Assembly: GCA_905210435.1 (NCBI GenBank) | Contig: CAJLWO010000010.1 | Location: 1 to 62,650, forward strand | Length of the DNA: 62,650 bases | Direction: 5' to 3' | Origin: an uncultured Bacteroidales bacterium | GTDB taxonomy: Bacteria > Bacteroidota > Bacteroidia > Bacteroidales > Muribaculaceae | Shown: positions 33,864 to 41,771 of the stretch, in pieces | Position numbering within the stretch: position 1 is the first letter of the stretch | Layout: each line of letters opens with the position of its first letter | The notes under the pieces: model-generated | What the model was told of the DNA's origin: nothing | Databases searched by the model: none | Seen by the model: the letters and a program-made list of their open reading frames with translations, nothing else | Made by a program: the position numbers and the translations under genes

Positions 33864-34538
33864 ATGGAGGTAGTCTACGAGGACAACCATATCATAATCG
33901 TCAACAAGGCCGTGGGCGAAATCGTGCAGGGCGACAAGACAGGCGACACGCCGCTGAGCGAAATCGTCGGGCAATGGCTGAAGGAGAAATACGCCAAGCC
34001 GGGCAACGTGTTTGTCGGCGTGACGCATCGTCTCGACCGTCCGGTAGCGGGGCTTGTAGTGTTTGCCAAGACGTCGAAGGCTCTCACGCGGCTCAACGAG
34101 ATGTTCCGCAACGGCGACGTGCACAAAACCTACTGGGCCATATCGCGCGGCATTCCGCAGCAGCCCGAGGGAGAACTTACCCATTATATCACGACCGTGG
34201 AGCGCACCAACAAGTCATACGCCTATACCGAACCGCGCCCCAATGCCAAGGAGGCACGTCTGCGCTACCGGGTCATAGGCAAGTCTGACCGCTACAACCT
34301 GATAGAAGTAAATCTGCTAACAGGGCGCAAGCATCAGATACGCGTACAGCTGTCGGCTATCGGATGCCCTATAAAGGGTGATTTGAAATACGGCGACAAA
34401 CGCAGCAATCCCAACGGCGGCATATCGCTGCTCGCCCGCAGGATTGAATTCATACACCCCGTATCAAAGAAACCCATTGTCGTGGAAGCGCCATTGCCGA
34501 CCGACGACCCGTTATGGAAAATCCTGACGCAAGAGTGA
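33864..34538 (+). CDS. RluA family pseudouridine synthase
   Basis: 224 residues from ATG 33864 (MEVVYEDNHIIIVNK). The ORF is open upstream, but an earlier ATG at 33813 lies inside the terminator hairpin. The catalytic motif HRLDRPVAGLVVFAKT carries the conserved Asp. The downstream GRKHQIRVQLSAIGCPIKGD is the second conserved block. No S4 domain precedes the catalytic domain. Known: the family isomerises uridine in rRNA or tRNA. The target site is not inferable here. Confidence 0.9.
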   Translation: MEVVYEDNHIIIVNKAVGEIVQGDKTGDTPLSEIVGQWLKEKYAKPGNVFVGVTHRLDRPVAGLVVFAKTSKALTRLNEMFRNGDVHKTYWAISRGIPQQPEGELTHYITTVERTNKSYAYTEPRPNAKEARLRYRVIGKSDRYNLIEVNLLTGRKHQIRVQLSAIGCPIKGDLKYGDKRSNPNGGISLLARRIEFIHPVSKKPIVVEAPLPTDDPLWKILTQE

Positions 34539-34597
34539 CGAAATCGATATATAAAATGTGAAAAAACTGTTTGCTTAAGGATGACGTCCGGGCAGTT

Positions 34598-34641
34598 AAG
34601 TAAACAGCATTGGAACTCGAGTTATCGCGTCCCTACAATTT
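34598..34641. repeat. GACGCGAT family copy 2 (partial)
   Basis: Contains AAGTAAACAGCATTGG (34598-34613) and TATCGCGTCCCTACAATTT (34623-34641). Both halves recur, almost identically, around 36534-36640. No protein is encoded. Confidence 0.6.
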
Positions 34642-34670
34642 GATTGAAGTATATTCAAACCCTGCAATGC

Positions 34671-35615
34671 ATGAAAAAAGAAGACCTTAGAATAGTATTT
34701 CTCGGCACGCCTGATTTCGCTGTCGAAAGCCTTGACCTGCTTGTAAAAAACGGATTCAATATCGTGGGCGTGGTAACGGCCACCGACAAGCCGGCCGGAC
34801 GCGGCCACAAGATGCTCCCTTCGGCGGTAAAACAATATGCGGTAGAACACGGACTGCACCTCATGCAGCCCGAACGCCTGAAAGACGAGGCTTTTGTCAA
34901 CGAACTCCGCAGCCTAAACGCCGACCTTTTCATCGTAATAGCATTCCGTATGCTTCCCGAAGTGGTGTGGCAGATGCCGCGACTCGGCACATTCAATCTC
35001 CACGCCTCGCTGCTTCCCAAATACCGCGGCGCAGCTCCGATAAACTGGGCGGTAATCAACGGCGAAAAGGAGACCGGTGTCACCACATTCTTCCTGCGCC
35101 ACGAAATCGACACCGGCGACGTCATCCAGCAGCAAAGCATAGCCATCGGCGAGGATGAGAACGTAGGGTCGGTGCACGACCGACTCATGCATCTCGGTGC
35201 ACAACTCACTCTCGACACTGTCAACGCGATACTCGAGGGCACCGTCACATCAATACCGCAAAGCTGTTTCAGTTCCATCGAGCCAACTCCGGCACCGAAG
35301 ATATTCCGCGACACGTGCCATATCGACCTTGCGCGTACCGCGGCCGAAGTGCACAATCTTGTACGCGGACTCTCACCCTACCCCGGCGCATGGATTGACA
35401 TCACTCTCGCCGACGGAACACCCCTCACCGCAAAGATATTCGAGACAAGACCTGCGGCTTCTCCGGCCCCCGCATCGCAGCAAGGCAAAGTCTACGCCCA
35501 CGACGGGCATCTCTACCTCGGCGCCTCCGACCGCGCTGTAGAAATACTGTCGCTGCAGCCTGCCGGCAAGCGCCGCATGACTGCCGACGAATTCCTACGC
35601 GGCACGCGGCTGTGA
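34671..35615 (+). CDS. fmt: methionyl-tRNA formyltransferase
   Basis: 314 residues from ATG 34671; the frame is open from a TTG at 34644 but the family begins near KEDLRIVFLGTPDFAV. It formylates Met-tRNAi using 10-formyl-THF. Seen: the folate site FLGTPDFAVESLDLLV, the catalytic HASLLPKYRGAAPINWA block, and DTGDVIQQ. The C-terminal domain resembles the OB-type tRNA-binding end. It follows the repeat at 34598-34641. Confidence 0.95.
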   Translation: MKKEDLRIVFLGTPDFAVESLDLLVKNGFNIVGVVTATDKPAGRGHKMLPSAVKQYAVEHGLHLMQPERLKDEAFVNELRSLNADLFIVIAFRMLPEVVWQMPRLGTFNLHASLLPKYRGAAPINWAVINGEKETGVTTFFLRHEIDTGDVIQQQSIAIGEDENVGSVHDRLMHLGAQLTLDTVNAILEGTVTSIPQSCFSSIEPTPAPKIFRDTCHIDLARTAAEVHNLVRGLSPYPGAWIDITLADGTPLTAKIFETRPAASPAPASQQGKVYAHDGHLYLGASDRAVEILSLQPAGKRRMTADEFLRGTRL

Positions 35616-35679
35616 TATAAGAGCTTGTCTAAAATTACCCATTATCCAATAACCGTTTAACAAATACCCAATTACTACA

Positions 35680-36039
35680 ATGAAAAAATTACTTCTGATT
35701 TTTGCCGTCGCAGGAATGCTTACTCTCGCTTCATGCTCGGGCGGCTACGACAGTAAAACTGCCTACGAACTGTGCCAGAAATGCAAAAGCGACTCTTTTT
35801 CCGAATCCGATGCCAACAAGCTTCTCAAGCAATATGAGGGATGCTGGAAAGAAATAGCCAAATTCAAAAAGAAAAAGGCAGAAAGCGAACTTTCCGAAGA
35901 AGAACAGGACAGGTTCCGTGAATGCCTGTACGCCATGAACGAGATTGAAGGCGTACTCAGAGGCCGCGTCGCCCGCGAATATCCCGAAATCGAAGAAAAG
36001 GTGTTCGAAATAACCAGGAAATATAACACTGTCGAATAA
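35680..36039 (+). CDS. small lipoprotein of unknown function
   Basis: 119 residues. A lipoprotein signal (MKKLLLIFAVAGMLTLASCS, Cys19) is followed by a highly charged helical body (KFKKKKAESELSEEEQDRFRECLYAMNEIEG). There are four further cysteines (CQKC, EGCW, ECLY). I do not recognise the family. It is 64 bp after fmt, with no obvious terminator before the palindrome-rich gap. Confidence 0.75.
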   Translation: MKKLLLIFAVAGMLTLASCSGGYDSKTAYELCQKCKSDSFSESDANKLLKQYEGCWKEIAKFKKKKAESELSEEEQDRFRECLYAMNEIEGVLRGRVAREYPEIEEKVFEITRKYNTVE

Positions 36040-36100
36040 TAACGCGCAAACCGCATAAATATCCCCGCGACACCATAAAAAGACGCATCATAGGTAGCGA

Positions 36101-36351
36101 CGATGCCGCAGGCTTCATCTATATGATTAACCCGGTCATGGCGCGAAGCGCCTTGGCCGGGGCGGAAGATATCTTGCTGTGTGATGTTGCCGCAGGCATC
36201 ATCAATACGTTTCATATTGGGAGACACTTATGTGAGTATAGCTTATGTAGATTGACGATGCCTGCGGCAACGTCATCCCCCCGCATATTAACCCGGCCAA
36301 GGCGCTTCGCGCCATGACCGGGTTAATCATATAGAAGATGCCTACGGCATC
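36101..36351. repeat. 250-bp nested palindrome, MITE-like
   Basis: The outer arms (about 36101-36160 and 36291-36351) are a nearly perfect inverted repeat of about 58 bp, including GATTAACCCGGTCATGGCGC. The inner arms GATGTTGCCGCAGGCATCAT (from 36183) and ATTGACGATGCCTGCGGCAA (from 36251) also pair. GGCGCGAAGCGCC makes a further small hairpin in each outer arm. No transposase is present; small ORFs here are by-products of the repeat. Confidence 0.75.
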
Positions 36352-36414
36352 GCCAACAACATCGCCCGCGGCTCCCCATATTATTGCCATGAATAAGATT
36401 TAACAAAAAGTTAT

Positions 36415-36469
36415 ATTACTGTCCGCTAAACTTTTTCAATCGCTCAGAAAAAGTTTAGCGGACAGTAAT
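36415..36469. repeat. perfect 23-bp inverted repeat
   Basis: The arms ATTACTGTCCGCTAAACTTT... (36415-36437) and its complement (36447-36469) match perfectly around a 9-base loop. No genes flank it within 200 bp, so it is more like a mobile-element end pair or dispersed hairpin than a terminator. Confidence 0.7.
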
Positions 36470-36498
36470 AATTATTTTTACACACTGAAAGTTATCAT

Positions 36499-36640
36499 GG
36501 GGGCGAGATGCCCCCGCCCCTAGCACCACTACAAAGTAAACAGCATTGGGACGCGATTCATCGCGTCCGCGCTATAATTGTGATAGTTAATACATTATGC
36601 TATTCGGGAGCAGACGCGATGAATCGCGTCCCTACAATTT
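36499..36640. repeat. GACGCGAT family copy 3 with GGGGGCGAGATG element
   Basis: Contains GGGGGCGAGATG (36499-36510, exactly repeated at 52334-52345), AAGTAAACAGCATTGG (36534-36549, also at 34598), GACGCGATTCATCGCGTC, and then a second, inverted-like GACGCGATGAATCGCGTCCC ending in TACAATTT. The span from 36040 to 36670 contains no supported gene. Confidence 0.6.
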
Positions 36641-36670
36641 TATTCGTATTTCTGAGCCCTCCGGCAACAA

Positions 36671-37978
36671 TTATTTGAAAAATTGGGAAAATGCTTTGAT
36701 GATGTATTCGTGGTCGCGGACGGAGGCTGTCTCGCGGACGGAGTGCATCGCCCACTGCGCGGCACCCATATCGACACCGCGGATATCGAGTTGTGAGGTC
36801 AGGATATTGCCGAGCGTGGAACCGCCGGCTACGTCGCTGTGGTTGACGAAATACTGGAACGGAACGCCGGCATCCTCGCAGATAGCCCGGAATACGGCGG
36901 CGCTGTCGGCATCGGTCATATATTTGCAGTTGGCATTGATTTTGATTACCGGACCGCCTCCGAGAACGGGATGATTTGTCGGGTCGTGCTTCTCGGCATA
37001 GTTGGGATGCACGCCATGGGCATTGTCGGCCGACACCATGAACGAGTTGGCTACCGCACGGAGCAGCGACTCGTTGTCACCTCCGAGTGCGTCGTTTACG
37101 CGCGACAGTATATTATAGAGCACCGGAGAGGCCGCGCCCTGCTTCGTGCCGCTGCCCGTCTCCTCGTTGTCAAACACCGCCACCACGCGTGTCATGGCCG
37201 AGGGAGCATCGCATTGCGCCACAAGAGCGCTGACCGCGGCGTGTACCATCGACAGGTCGTCGATACGGCCCGAGGTGATGAACTCGTCGTTATATCCTAC
37301 TGTCATAGCCGGAGTGACATCATAAAGCGTGAGGTCGAAGTCAAGTATATCCTTCACGTCCACGCCAAGTTCACGCGCAACAGCCTCAAGCATGAAATTT
37401 CCGGCCTCGAGCGGTTCGCTCACCTGCGCTATCACGGGGAGCATGTCTTTCTGCTTCGACAGTTTGTTGCCGTCGTTGACATTGCGGTTGAAATGAATGG
37501 CGAGATGCGGGATAGTGAGAATCGGACGACGGAAATTGACAAGTTCGGCACGTGGATGCAACGGGTCGTCGCCGCGGAGTATCACACGCCCGGCCACCGA
37601 AAGAGGACGGTCGAACCACGTGTAGAGTATCGGGCCTCCGTACACTTCGGTATTGAGTTTAATGATGCCGCCGTCGCACACCATACCGGCATGAGGCTTT
37701 ATGCGGAAGCCGGGAGAATCGCTGTGGGCGGTGATTATCTTATAACCTGCGTGCGCCTCGCCGGTGCCGATACAGAATGCGAACACCGCCGAACCGTTTT
37801 TCATCACATAGTATTTGCCGCCACGCTCGAGCGTCCATCTGTCAGAAGCGTCCAGACGCGTGAAACCGGCATCGTCAAGCATACTTGCCACGTTGGCCGC
37901 AGCATAGAAATTGCAAGGTGAGTTGTCGAGAAATTTCATCAGGCTTTCGACCTGAGTATGGGGATTTAAAGTTTTCAT
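36671..37978 (-). CDS. M18 family aminopeptidase
   Basis: 435 residues. The metal ligands are in place: TAHSDSPGFRIKP, the DNEETGSGTKQGA block, and MVSADNAHGVHPNY near the C-terminus, with HSDVAGGSTLGN close to the end. Known: M18 enzymes are large homododecameric zinc aminopeptidases acting on acidic or neutral N-termini in the cytoplasm. There is no signal peptide. It starts 12 bp after the OstA-like gene, so it is probably in the surA-ostA run, and ends before the palindrome-rich gap. Confidence 0.93.
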   Translation of the reverse strand: MKTLNPHTQVESLMKFLDNSPCNFYAAANVASMLDDAGFTRLDASDRWTLERGGKYYVMKNGSAVFAFCIGTGEAHAGYKIITAHSDSPGFRIKPHAGMVCDGGIIKLNTEVYGGPILYTWFDRPLSVAGRVILRGDDPLHPRAELVNFRRPILTIPHLAIHFNRNVNDGNKLSKQKDMLPVIAQVSEPLEAGNFMLEAVARELGVDVKDILDFDLTLYDVTPAMTVGYNDEFITSGRIDDLSMVHAAVSALVAQCDAPSAMTRVVAVFDNEETGSGTKQGAASPVLYNILSRVNDALGGDNESLLRAVANSFMVSADNAHGVHPNYAEKHDPTNHPVLGGGPVIKINANCKYMTDADSAAVFRAICEDAGVPFQYFVNHSDVAGGSTLGNILTSQLDIRGVDMGAAQWAMHSVRETASVRDHEYIIKAFSQFFK

Positions 37979-37990
37979 GATTGCAGATTT

Positions 37991-40099
37991 TTATTCTTTG
38001 ATACTATCACCGTCATCTTCCGATGGCAGCTCTTGAGCGGAATCCGTTTCCGGCTTGGTAGCGGAGTCGGGCATCATGCTTTCCTTCACAGCCTTGCTTA
38101 CGGCATCAAGCGGTTCGGGTGTCAGCATGGAGGCCGGTTGCGATGATGCTGCCGGACGCGAAGTGCCTCGGTTGCGGGCGGCGTCAAACAATGCCTGCAA
38201 GTCATCGGGGAAATCGAATATATCATCGGGAGCGGCAGGCCTGTGGGCTACATACCATCGGAACGCCGGAAGGAAGAACAGCGATTTCTTGGCAAGGTAA
38301 AGAGGGGTTATGGTCGCATTGGTCTCCGACCACAGTTTCATATATGATATGGCATTGTCCTTGAAATCGGCGGCAAGGAAAGAGCTTTCGATGTTGCACA
38401 CCTTGTTGATTGTGGAATCATTTTCCTCGGGGAATGTGATAGCGAGCACATTGCCGTTGACATCAAGGTGGTTGAGCGCCCCGTCGCGGAACGTCGCAAT
38501 CATCTCCTTGCCGCTCAACTGGTTGAAGTAACCGTCTTCGACAAGTTCGGCCATGAATCCGCCGGTGGGTATGATGGCACGGTCGAGCGTCATACGTGAT
38601 TTTGCTCCTGAGTCGGCCGACGAGACAGTATCCTTGAGATGTATCTGGATGACATCGCCGAGAATCTGCCTGTTCTCGCTCCACACAATCGGGCTGTAAT
38701 CCATGTAGACCATAGTATCGGCCGACACGTAGGTAAGCGAATCGCATAGTCCCTGCATATCCTTACGGTAGAATTTCACATGCGGCGCGGCCACGACATA
38801 ACGTATCGTATCCGACACCTCCTCCACCTTAAACGGCGTTGCAGGCGAGGGTGCCGCATTACCCGACGCCTTTATTGAATCGGCAACGGCATCTGCATCT
38901 ACCGGCTGTATGCCGGCAGCCGCGAGCGTATCGGCCGGCACGAGCTGTGCAAGTTCGGTATATATTGTGTCGTTACGCTGTATGATATTGCGGAAAGCGC
39001 GGATAGTGTCGCCGTGGAGATAGATGGTCTCGATGGAGCGCGTAAACGTGTCGTTGACATAGAGGGTATCGACCTTGTCTGGGTCGAAATCGCCGTCGCC
39101 GACCGGGCGGTACTGTATGACACGTGCACGACCGGTGACAAACGCGCTGTCAATCATCTGGTCGAAATAGCCATAGTCACCCTCCATTATCATCTTGTTG
39201 ATGGTATCGGTCATTATCATGTTGCCGAATGCTTCGCCCTGTCCGAGACGGCGGTCAAAATAGATGGTATCGGCGGTAAGGGTGGTGCCGCGGCTGCTTT
39301 CCATCGTCGACACGACTGTCGAGCGGCTGTACAGACGTGTGGTCATCGAGTCGGTATTGTACTCCCCTTCCGAGGTGTAGATGATACCGTCGGCGTTGCG
39401 CACGGTCGACTCGTCGTCCATACGCGCTATGTGCGTCAGAGTGTTGTAATACAGGTTATGGGTATATATCTCAAGAGTGTCGCCGTCATTGTTGTTGCGG
39501 CTCACAAGATGCACATTGCCTGTGAAGATTGCCTCCTTTGACGTGGGATTGTATTCACCGTTGAGCGATGTCAGGGTGTTGAGCGAGTCGAAGAGCTTGC
39601 CGCCCACATGCTCGTAGTAACCCAGGTCGATGCCCATATCGTAATTGAATACTGGTGTCTCGAGCGTGACATCTCGGTTGATAAGCCTTACCTTCTTGCC
39701 GTCGTCGGCATAGAGTACGGCGAGCTTGAGCGAGTCCTCGTAGGCGAGCTGGTCGGCATAGATGAAGAGCGTGTCGCCCTGCTCCATCCTGACATTGCCG
39801 AATGCGTCGAAATTGCCTGTCTCGTCGCTGAAATGCGCACTGTCGCAGTACATATACATGCCTCCGCGCCGGAAACGCACGTCGCCTACGAGTATCTGGT
39901 AGTCGATGCCCGGTTTCGACAGCAATCGGTCGGCATGCTCAAGGAATACGCGATCGGGATTGCTGTGGTCAGCCGAAGGGATTACGGGTACTATGGGGGT
40001 GGTGTCGCGCTTTGCATTCTGGGCGCGTGAAGGGCTGACAATAGTTATCAGCACTAATGTCAGTATGAACAGAAGTATTGGAATCGGGCGCTTTGTCAT
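37991..40099 (-). CDS. OstA/LptA-like periplasmic protein
   Basis: 702 residues with a signal peptide (MTKRPIPILLFILTLVLITIVSPSRA). The body is a series of OstA-type beta-jellyroll repeats, for example VGDVRFRRGGMYMYCDSAHF, FGNVRMEQGDTLFIYADQLAY and FTGNVHLVSRNNNDGD. The C-terminus is Pro/Ser/Asp-rich. Known: OstA/LptA proteins move lipopolysaccharide through the periplasm; Bacteroidetes have long OstA-like proteins with less defined roles. Its place right after a SurA-like chaperone (54 bp) supports outer-membrane biogenesis. Confidence 0.85.
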   Translation of the reverse strand: MTKRPIPILLFILTLVLITIVSPSRAQNAKRDTTPIVPVIPSADHSNPDRVFLEHADRLLSKPGIDYQILVGDVRFRRGGMYMYCDSAHFSDETGNFDAFGNVRMEQGDTLFIYADQLAYEDSLKLAVLYADDGKKVRLINRDVTLETPVFNYDMGIDLGYYEHVGGKLFDSLNTLTSLNGEYNPTSKEAIFTGNVHLVSRNNNDGDTLEIYTHNLYYNTLTHIARMDDESTVRNADGIIYTSEGEYNTDSMTTRLYSRSTVVSTMESSRGTTLTADTIYFDRRLGQGEAFGNMIMTDTINKMIMEGDYGYFDQMIDSAFVTGRARVIQYRPVGDGDFDPDKVDTLYVNDTFTRSIETIYLHGDTIRAFRNIIQRNDTIYTELAQLVPADTLAAAGIQPVDADAVADSIKASGNAAPSPATPFKVEEVSDTIRYVVAAPHVKFYRKDMQGLCDSLTYVSADTMVYMDYSPIVWSENRQILGDVIQIHLKDTVSSADSGAKSRMTLDRAIIPTGGFMAELVEDGYFNQLSGKEMIATFRDGALNHLDVNGNVLAITFPEENDSTINKVCNIESSFLAADFKDNAISYMKLWSETNATITPLYLAKKSLFFLPAFRWYVAHRPAAPDDIFDFPDDLQALFDAARNRGTSRPAASSQPASMLTPEPLDAVSKAVKESMMPDSATKPETDSAQELPSEDDGDSIKE

Positions 40100-40153
40100 C
40101 GCAGTCTGCTACACTCGCTCACGCGGCCACTACGGATACCGCGCAGGCGGTTA

Positions 40154-41518
40154 TCATTTCAATTTAAGCCATCCGCTGTGCCGGAATTCGCAGTTGTCCC
40201 AACCGTCCTCGATGCGCACATAGGTGTCTTTTATTTTCTTGTCGAGCCAGTCGGTAAGTTTTTTTGTACGTAGAGACGACTCGCACATATCTTTTATAAG
40301 CTGGTAGTCGTCAGACATGTTGGCCTTATGAGCAGGCACGCGGTTGGTGAGCTTCACGATAGCCACAATGTCGCAGTTGCGCTGAGGGTCGGTCATGATG
40401 AACGGCTCGGATATTTCACCGGGCTCCATCTTGTCGACCACCTTGGCTATTTCGGCAGGGAGCTCGCTCATCTCGAAACGCGTGGTACGGTCCTTGCTGT
40501 TGACCATCACGCCTCGGTTGTTGCGCGTGTCCTTGTCCTGCGACAGATAGGGAGCCGATTCCTCGAAAGTGAATTTGCCGTTCACTATATCCGTGCGGAT
40601 AGAGTCGAGGCGGTTTATGGCTTTTGTAAGGTCGGCGTCTGACACCTTGGGGCGCAGAAGTATATGGCGGGTGTTGATACGGTCGCCACGCTTCTCGATC
40701 AGCTGTATGATATGGAAGCCATACTGCGTCTCTACGATTTTCGATACTTTCTTGGGGTCGTTGAGGTTGAACGCGACAGCGGCATACTCCGGCTCGAGAT
40801 GTCCGCGGCCGAGAAAACCGGTCTCGCCGCCACGGCTCGCGCTACCGTCCTCGGAATAGAGGATGGCAAGCGTGGAGAACTCGCGTTCGCCGCGGTTCAC
40901 CTGGTCGGTATAGTCGCGCAGACGCGCCTTTACATCTTCAATCTCCGAACGAGGTATCTCGGGATTTAGCGTGATAATCTGTGTCTCCACCTGCAACGGC
41001 ACCATAGGAATGGAATCCTGGGGCAGATCATTGAAATAATGGAGCACATCGGAGGGCGTCGTCTTGATGTCGCTGGTGATATTGTCCTGCACCTGCATTA
41101 TGCGGTAGTTGTCGCGCATTGTCTGTGTAAGCTGCTCGCGGAACTCAGGCAACGGTTTACGGAAATATTCCTCAATTTTCTCCTTCGAGCCAATCTGGTC
41201 GATAAGCATGTTGATACGAGCGTCGACCTGCTGGGTGACCATAGCCTCCTGCACCTCCACTGTATCGACTTCGGCCTGATGGAGATACAGTTTCTCTATT
41301 GCGAGCTGCTCGGGTATAACACAGTAAGGGTCGCCGTTGATGGGGACACGCTCGTAGCGCATCTGCTGATACATTTCCTCGATTTGCGACTTATAGATAG
41401 GCTGGTCGCCGACTACCCAAGCCACCTCCTCGACGATATTGTTCTGCGACGAGAGCGTAAGCGCCGCCATTACCGCGGCCGCGCCAAGCGTATATTTCCT
41501 GATGGTAGACAGTTGCAT
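40154..41518 (-). CDS. SurA-like peptidyl-prolyl isomerase
   Basis: 454 residues. A signal peptide is present (MQLSTIRKYTLGAAAVMAALTLSS). A SurA-type N-terminal chaperone part (EEVAWVVGDQPIYKSQIEEM...) precedes two parvulin domains: one at about 172-275 (ETQIITLNPEIPRSEI ... RGGETGFLGRGHLEPEYAAV ... YGFHIIQLIEKRGD), the second at about 278-385 (INTRHILLRPKVSD). Known: SurA helps outer-membrane barrel proteins fold. Upstream of OstA-like, with a TAATTTTG promoter element 83 bp before the start. Confidence 0.9.
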   Translation of the reverse strand: MQLSTIRKYTLGAAAVMAALTLSSQNNIVEEVAWVVGDQPIYKSQIEEMYQQMRYERVPINGDPYCVIPEQLAIEKLYLHQAEVDTVEVQEAMVTQQVDARINMLIDQIGSKEKIEEYFRKPLPEFREQLTQTMRDNYRIMQVQDNITSDIKTTPSDVLHYFNDLPQDSIPMVPLQVETQIITLNPEIPRSEIEDVKARLRDYTDQVNRGEREFSTLAILYSEDGSASRGGETGFLGRGHLEPEYAAVAFNLNDPKKVSKIVETQYGFHIIQLIEKRGDRINTRHILLRPKVSDADLTKAINRLDSIRTDIVNGKFTFEESAPYLSQDKDTRNNRGVMVNSKDRTTRFEMSELPAEIAKVVDKMEPGEISEPFIMTDPQRNCDIVAIVKLTNRVPAHKANMSDDYQLIKDMCESSLRTKKLTDWLDKKIKDTYVRIEDGWDNCEFRHSGWLKLK

Positions 41519-41600
41519 GATGAATTTATTATATGCCTGATGTTCTGTTATGTAATGCAGCGGAATGGCAATTTTACGACCGCCGCCATGATATTTGTGA

Positions 41601-41732
41601 CAAAATTAACGCTTTCTTTCAATATATCACCCAATATTACATTAATAATCCCCTATTACTAAGTATTTTTAACAATATCGTAAAAAAAGCGAATGCAACA
41701 CGTGAATTTTTTGCAGATATTCTTTAAATTTG
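41601..41732. promoter_or_regulatory. divergent -7 elements between surA-like and glnS
   Basis: The minus strand reads TAATTTTG at 41601-41608 (toward the surA-like gene) and the plus strand reads TAAATTTG at 41725-41732 (toward glnS, 39 bp before the ATG). Both match TAnnTTTG. Neither has a well-spaced TTTG -33. Confidence 0.45.
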
Positions 41733-41771
41733 CACTTTCAATATCAGTCAATTATCATAAATTCTAACCAA

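Noticed and set aside
36123..36317. A 64-codon ORF inside the 250-bp palindrome
   Set aside because: It is produced by the repeat: its N-terminal codons reappear in the opposite frame of the other arm.
36839..37921. A 360-codon plus-strand frame opposite the M18 aminopeptidase
   Set aside because: Antisense shadow of a well-supported enzyme; the translation is His/Val/Arg-rich without motifs.
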